From the NCBI GenBank assembly GCA_964624825.1, contig CAZUYD010000049.1, positions 1 through 6,947 of the forward strand: a DNA stretch of 6,947 nucleotides. The letters run 5' to 3'. The notes beneath the pieces were generated by a model. That model was given only the letters and a program-made list of their open reading frames with translations, did no database searches and was not told the origin of the DNA. The stretch's first letter is position 1. The number at the start of each line of letters is the position of its first letter. Of the stretch, positions 5,891 through 6,947 are shown one piece after another. The position numbers and the translations under genes were made by a program. This DNA is from Enorma sp964624825. Its GTDB lineage: Bacteria > Actinomycetota > Coriobacteriia > Coriobacteriales > Coriobacteriaceae.

Positions 5891-5966
5891 GGTCGCGGGG
5901 GCAGGATTTGAACCTACGACCTCCGGGTTATGAGCCCGGCGAGCTACCAGACTGCTCCACCCCGCA
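5890..5966 (-). tRNA. Initiator tRNA-fMet (CAT)
   Basis: 77 nt including encoded CCA (5892-5890). This tRNA starts translation; its formylated methionine form binds the ribosomal P site. Initiator marks: the anticodon stem is CCGGG/CCCGG, with the three consecutive G:C pairs next to the loop CTCATAA; the D arm has GAGC/GCTC; the T loop is TTCAAAT. The anticodon is at 5932-5930. The acceptor stem pairs TGCGGGG (5966-5960) with CCCCGCG, so positions 1 and 72 are U and G, a wobble pair, where E. coli has the unpaired C1 and A72. A weak 1:72 end is required for formylation, so the wobble keeps the principle in an unusual form. A strong terminator follows directly. Confidence 0.95.
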
Positions 5967-5996
5967 ATATCTGGCTGCACCTTTGTGCAAAGAAGT

Positions 5997-6025
5997 ACGT
6001 TACGACGTTTGAATGCATAATGCAA
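5997..6025 (-). promoter_or_regulatory. Candidate promoter of initiator tRNA
   Basis: On the minus strand, TTGCAT (6025-6020) and TAACGT (6002-5997) are spaced by 17 bp and would start transcription about 25 nt before the tRNA. The boxes keep TTG and the key A2 and T6 of the -10, but otherwise match poorly. Confidence 0.3.
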
Positions 6026-6090
6026 GAACGAATCACTGCGTCTCAATAGATTCTCCATAACTCTATTAGGACGTTGCATCATTAGGGCGC

Positions 6091-6123
6091 TGCGGCTTCC
6101 CTCCAGGGGTTCTGGCAGCCGCA
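6091..6123. other. Hairpin with 7-bp stem in gene-free stretch
   Basis: tgcggct (6091-6097) pairs with agccgca (6117-6123). Inside the 19-nt loop a second small pairing, ccct/aggg (6099-6102 with 6105-6108), is possible. No T-run follows on either strand, so it is not a typical terminator. It may be part of a structured transcript or a protein site. Confidence 0.3.
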
Positions 6124-6153
6124 TTGCCCGGGGCATTCCGGCGATCGACCTTG

Positions 6154-6598
6154 GTACGCCGGTGCCACTCGCTTGGGCATCGGCGCGAGTACAGCCATGC
6201 TCATTGGCGGTCAGCCCCGGCACGCCGGCGTCGTTCGTTCGGGATGGCTCAACCGCTGCCCGTCTGAGGCTTTTTCTCTTTCGTCTGCACCGCCTTAGCC
6301 ATGCTTCTCCGGCATCTAATCTGCAGCCCGCTCAGCTTTGCCGAACGTCAGCCGGATGCGTTGCATATACGTGCGGCGCCCAAACGGCCACCCGTATCGC
6401 ACCCTTCATGTATCGGGGCATTTACCTGCGCAAGGCAACCAACGAGTGCCTTCTGGCTGCCAGCAGTAAACCAAATTTGCAGCCCGATAGTTGGTAGAAC
6501 CGGTGTCGTTGCACCCGCATACTCATTGGCGCCGGCAATCGTATCCCGTTCGTTTGACGGGGCTGCGCGCCGTGTCCGCACAGCGTGCCATGCTTCTC
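6154..6598 (+). repeat. Diverged, interrupted direct repeats upstream of XRE gene
   Basis: Short blocks recur in the same order about 290-340 nt apart. TTGGTA followed by CCGGTG occurs at 6151 and 6491. CTCATTGGCG occurs at 6200 and 6522. CGTTCGTT occurs at 6232 and 6547. CCATGCTTCTC occurs at 6299 and 6588. A further block, AAT(C/T)TGCAGCCCG, occurs at 6319 and 6474. The shrinking offset suggests an old duplication followed by deletions. The second set ends about 20 nt before the XRE start codon, so the first set may mark the former upstream region of a lost paralogue. Each match alone is short; the colinearity is the evidence. Confidence 0.4.
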
Positions 6599-6620
6599 AC
6601 GTCTCATCGAAAGGCAAACC

Positions 6621-6947
6621 ATGAGTTTTCGCGACAACCTCCAACACCTACGCGCCTCGCGCCGCATGACCCAAGAGCAGCTTGCCATGCTGCTCGGCGT
6701 ATCCCGCCAATCGGTAACAAAATGGGAGGCGGAGAAAAGCTATCCCGAAATGGATAAGCTTATCAAGATGTGCCAGATCTTCGGCTGTTCGCTCGACGAT
6801 TTCGTGCAAGGCGACCTCACCGTCCGCGAGGCGGAGCCTGCTGCCACCTTTGCATCGGGAAGCCCGGTGGCCGATGTCTGTGGCTACGATGACATGCAGC
6901 GCAAGATGGCGCGTATGGTGCCAACAGGAATCTCGGCCATCATCGCC
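6621..6947 (+). CDS. XRE-family helix-turn-helix regulator, N-terminal part
   Basis: 109 residues are visible, open to the window end. ATG 6621 has AAAGG seven bases upstream. Residues 4-62 form a Cro/C1-type helix-turn-helix. MTQEQLAMLLGVSRQSVTKWE (16-36) contains the two DNA-binding helices, with SRQSVTKWE as recognition helix, and YPEMDKLIKMCQIFGCSLDDF (41-61) closes the domain. A linker (about 66-84) follows, then VCGYDDMQRKMARMVPTGISAIIA (86-109), which turns hydrophobic at the edge and may begin a membrane segment. I recall short regulators of this build, an XRE domain plus hydrophobic tail, from Collinsella and related Coriobacteriia. The target is unknown. It is transcribed away from the catabolic operon and is separated from it by the two tRNAs, so a direct link is unlikely. 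Confidence 0.88.
   Translation, partial: MSFRDNLQHLRASRRMTQEQLAMLLGVSRQSVTKWEAEKSYPEMDKLIKMCQIFGCSLDDFVQGDLTVREAEPAATFASGSPVADVCGYDDMQRKMARMVPTGISAIIA

Larger units (their letters stand above)
5967..6620. other. Gene-free stretch upstream of the XRE regulator
   Basis: About 650 nt without a convincing coding region. The longest open frame (plus 6162-6497) has a biased, domain-free translation. The frame at minus 6223-5765 crosses the initiator tRNA and its terminator. The left end holds the leader and weak promoter of the initiator tRNA. The centre and right hold a hairpin (6091-6123), a 6-bp inverted pair actcgc/gcgagt (6167-6172 with 6185-6190), and recurring sequence blocks listed separately. 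Whether any RNA is made here cannot be told from sequence. Confidence 0.45.

Noticed and set aside
5765..6223. Minus-strand open frame of 152 codons
   Set aside because: It runs through the initiator tRNA and its strong terminator, so it cannot be a protein gene in practice.
6162..6497. Plus-strand open frame of 111 codons before the XRE gene
   Set aside because: Domain-free, Ser/Ala/Arg/Leu-rich translation and no ribosome-binding site; the stretch is better described as repeats and hairpins.
6151..6598. CRISPR array or integrase attachment site
   Set aside because: The recurring blocks are unequal, diverged and irregularly spaced, no cas or integrase gene is present, and no tRNA 3'-end sequence is repeated elsewhere in the window.

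Overview
The window is GC-rich with short spacers between genes. It looks like part of a chromosome from an anaerobic actinobacterium of the class Coriobacteriia (Collinsella/Olsenella-like). This is an inference from codon use, and from the helix-turn-helix protein at the right edge, which resembles short regulators I recall from that group. No rRNA or other marker gene is present to confirm it.

Left part (1-4994, all on the minus strand, read right to left): five consecutive genes with ribosome-binding sites. They encode a small cupin (4994-4644), a classical short-chain dehydrogenase/reductase (4592-3807), an acetoacetate-decarboxylase-family protein (3755-2889), a CoA-acylating aldehyde dehydrogenase of the methylmalonate-semialdehyde dehydrogenase type (2839-1319), and a major facilitator transporter that runs off the left edge (1199-1). 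The first four genes are spaced 49-51 nt apart; the transporter follows after 119 nt that contain a hairpin. The set reads as one catabolic unit: import a small organic acid, oxidise a hydroxyl to a ketone, cleave or decarboxylate at a Schiff-base lysine, and convert an aldehyde to an acyl-CoA. I cannot name the substrate. Several enzymes depart from the usual active-site pattern, so this may be an undescribed pathway.

Middle (about 4995-5618): a gene-free, more AT-rich stretch with several inverted repeats and a weak candidate promoter. It is probably the control region of the operon. No regulator gene lies next to it in this window.

tRNA region (5619-5966): two tRNA genes with CAT anticodons face each other. 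The plus-strand one (5619-5693) folds as a tRNA but has several structural defects. The minus-strand one (5966-5890) is a clear initiator tRNA with the three G:C pairs in the anticodon stem and an unusual U1:G72 end pair. Intrinsic terminators lie between them.

Right part (5967-6947): about 650 nt without a convincing gene. It holds hairpins and short sequence blocks that recur in the same order, as if an upstream region had been duplicated and had decayed. It is followed by the start of a plus-strand XRE-type regulator that is cut by the window end.
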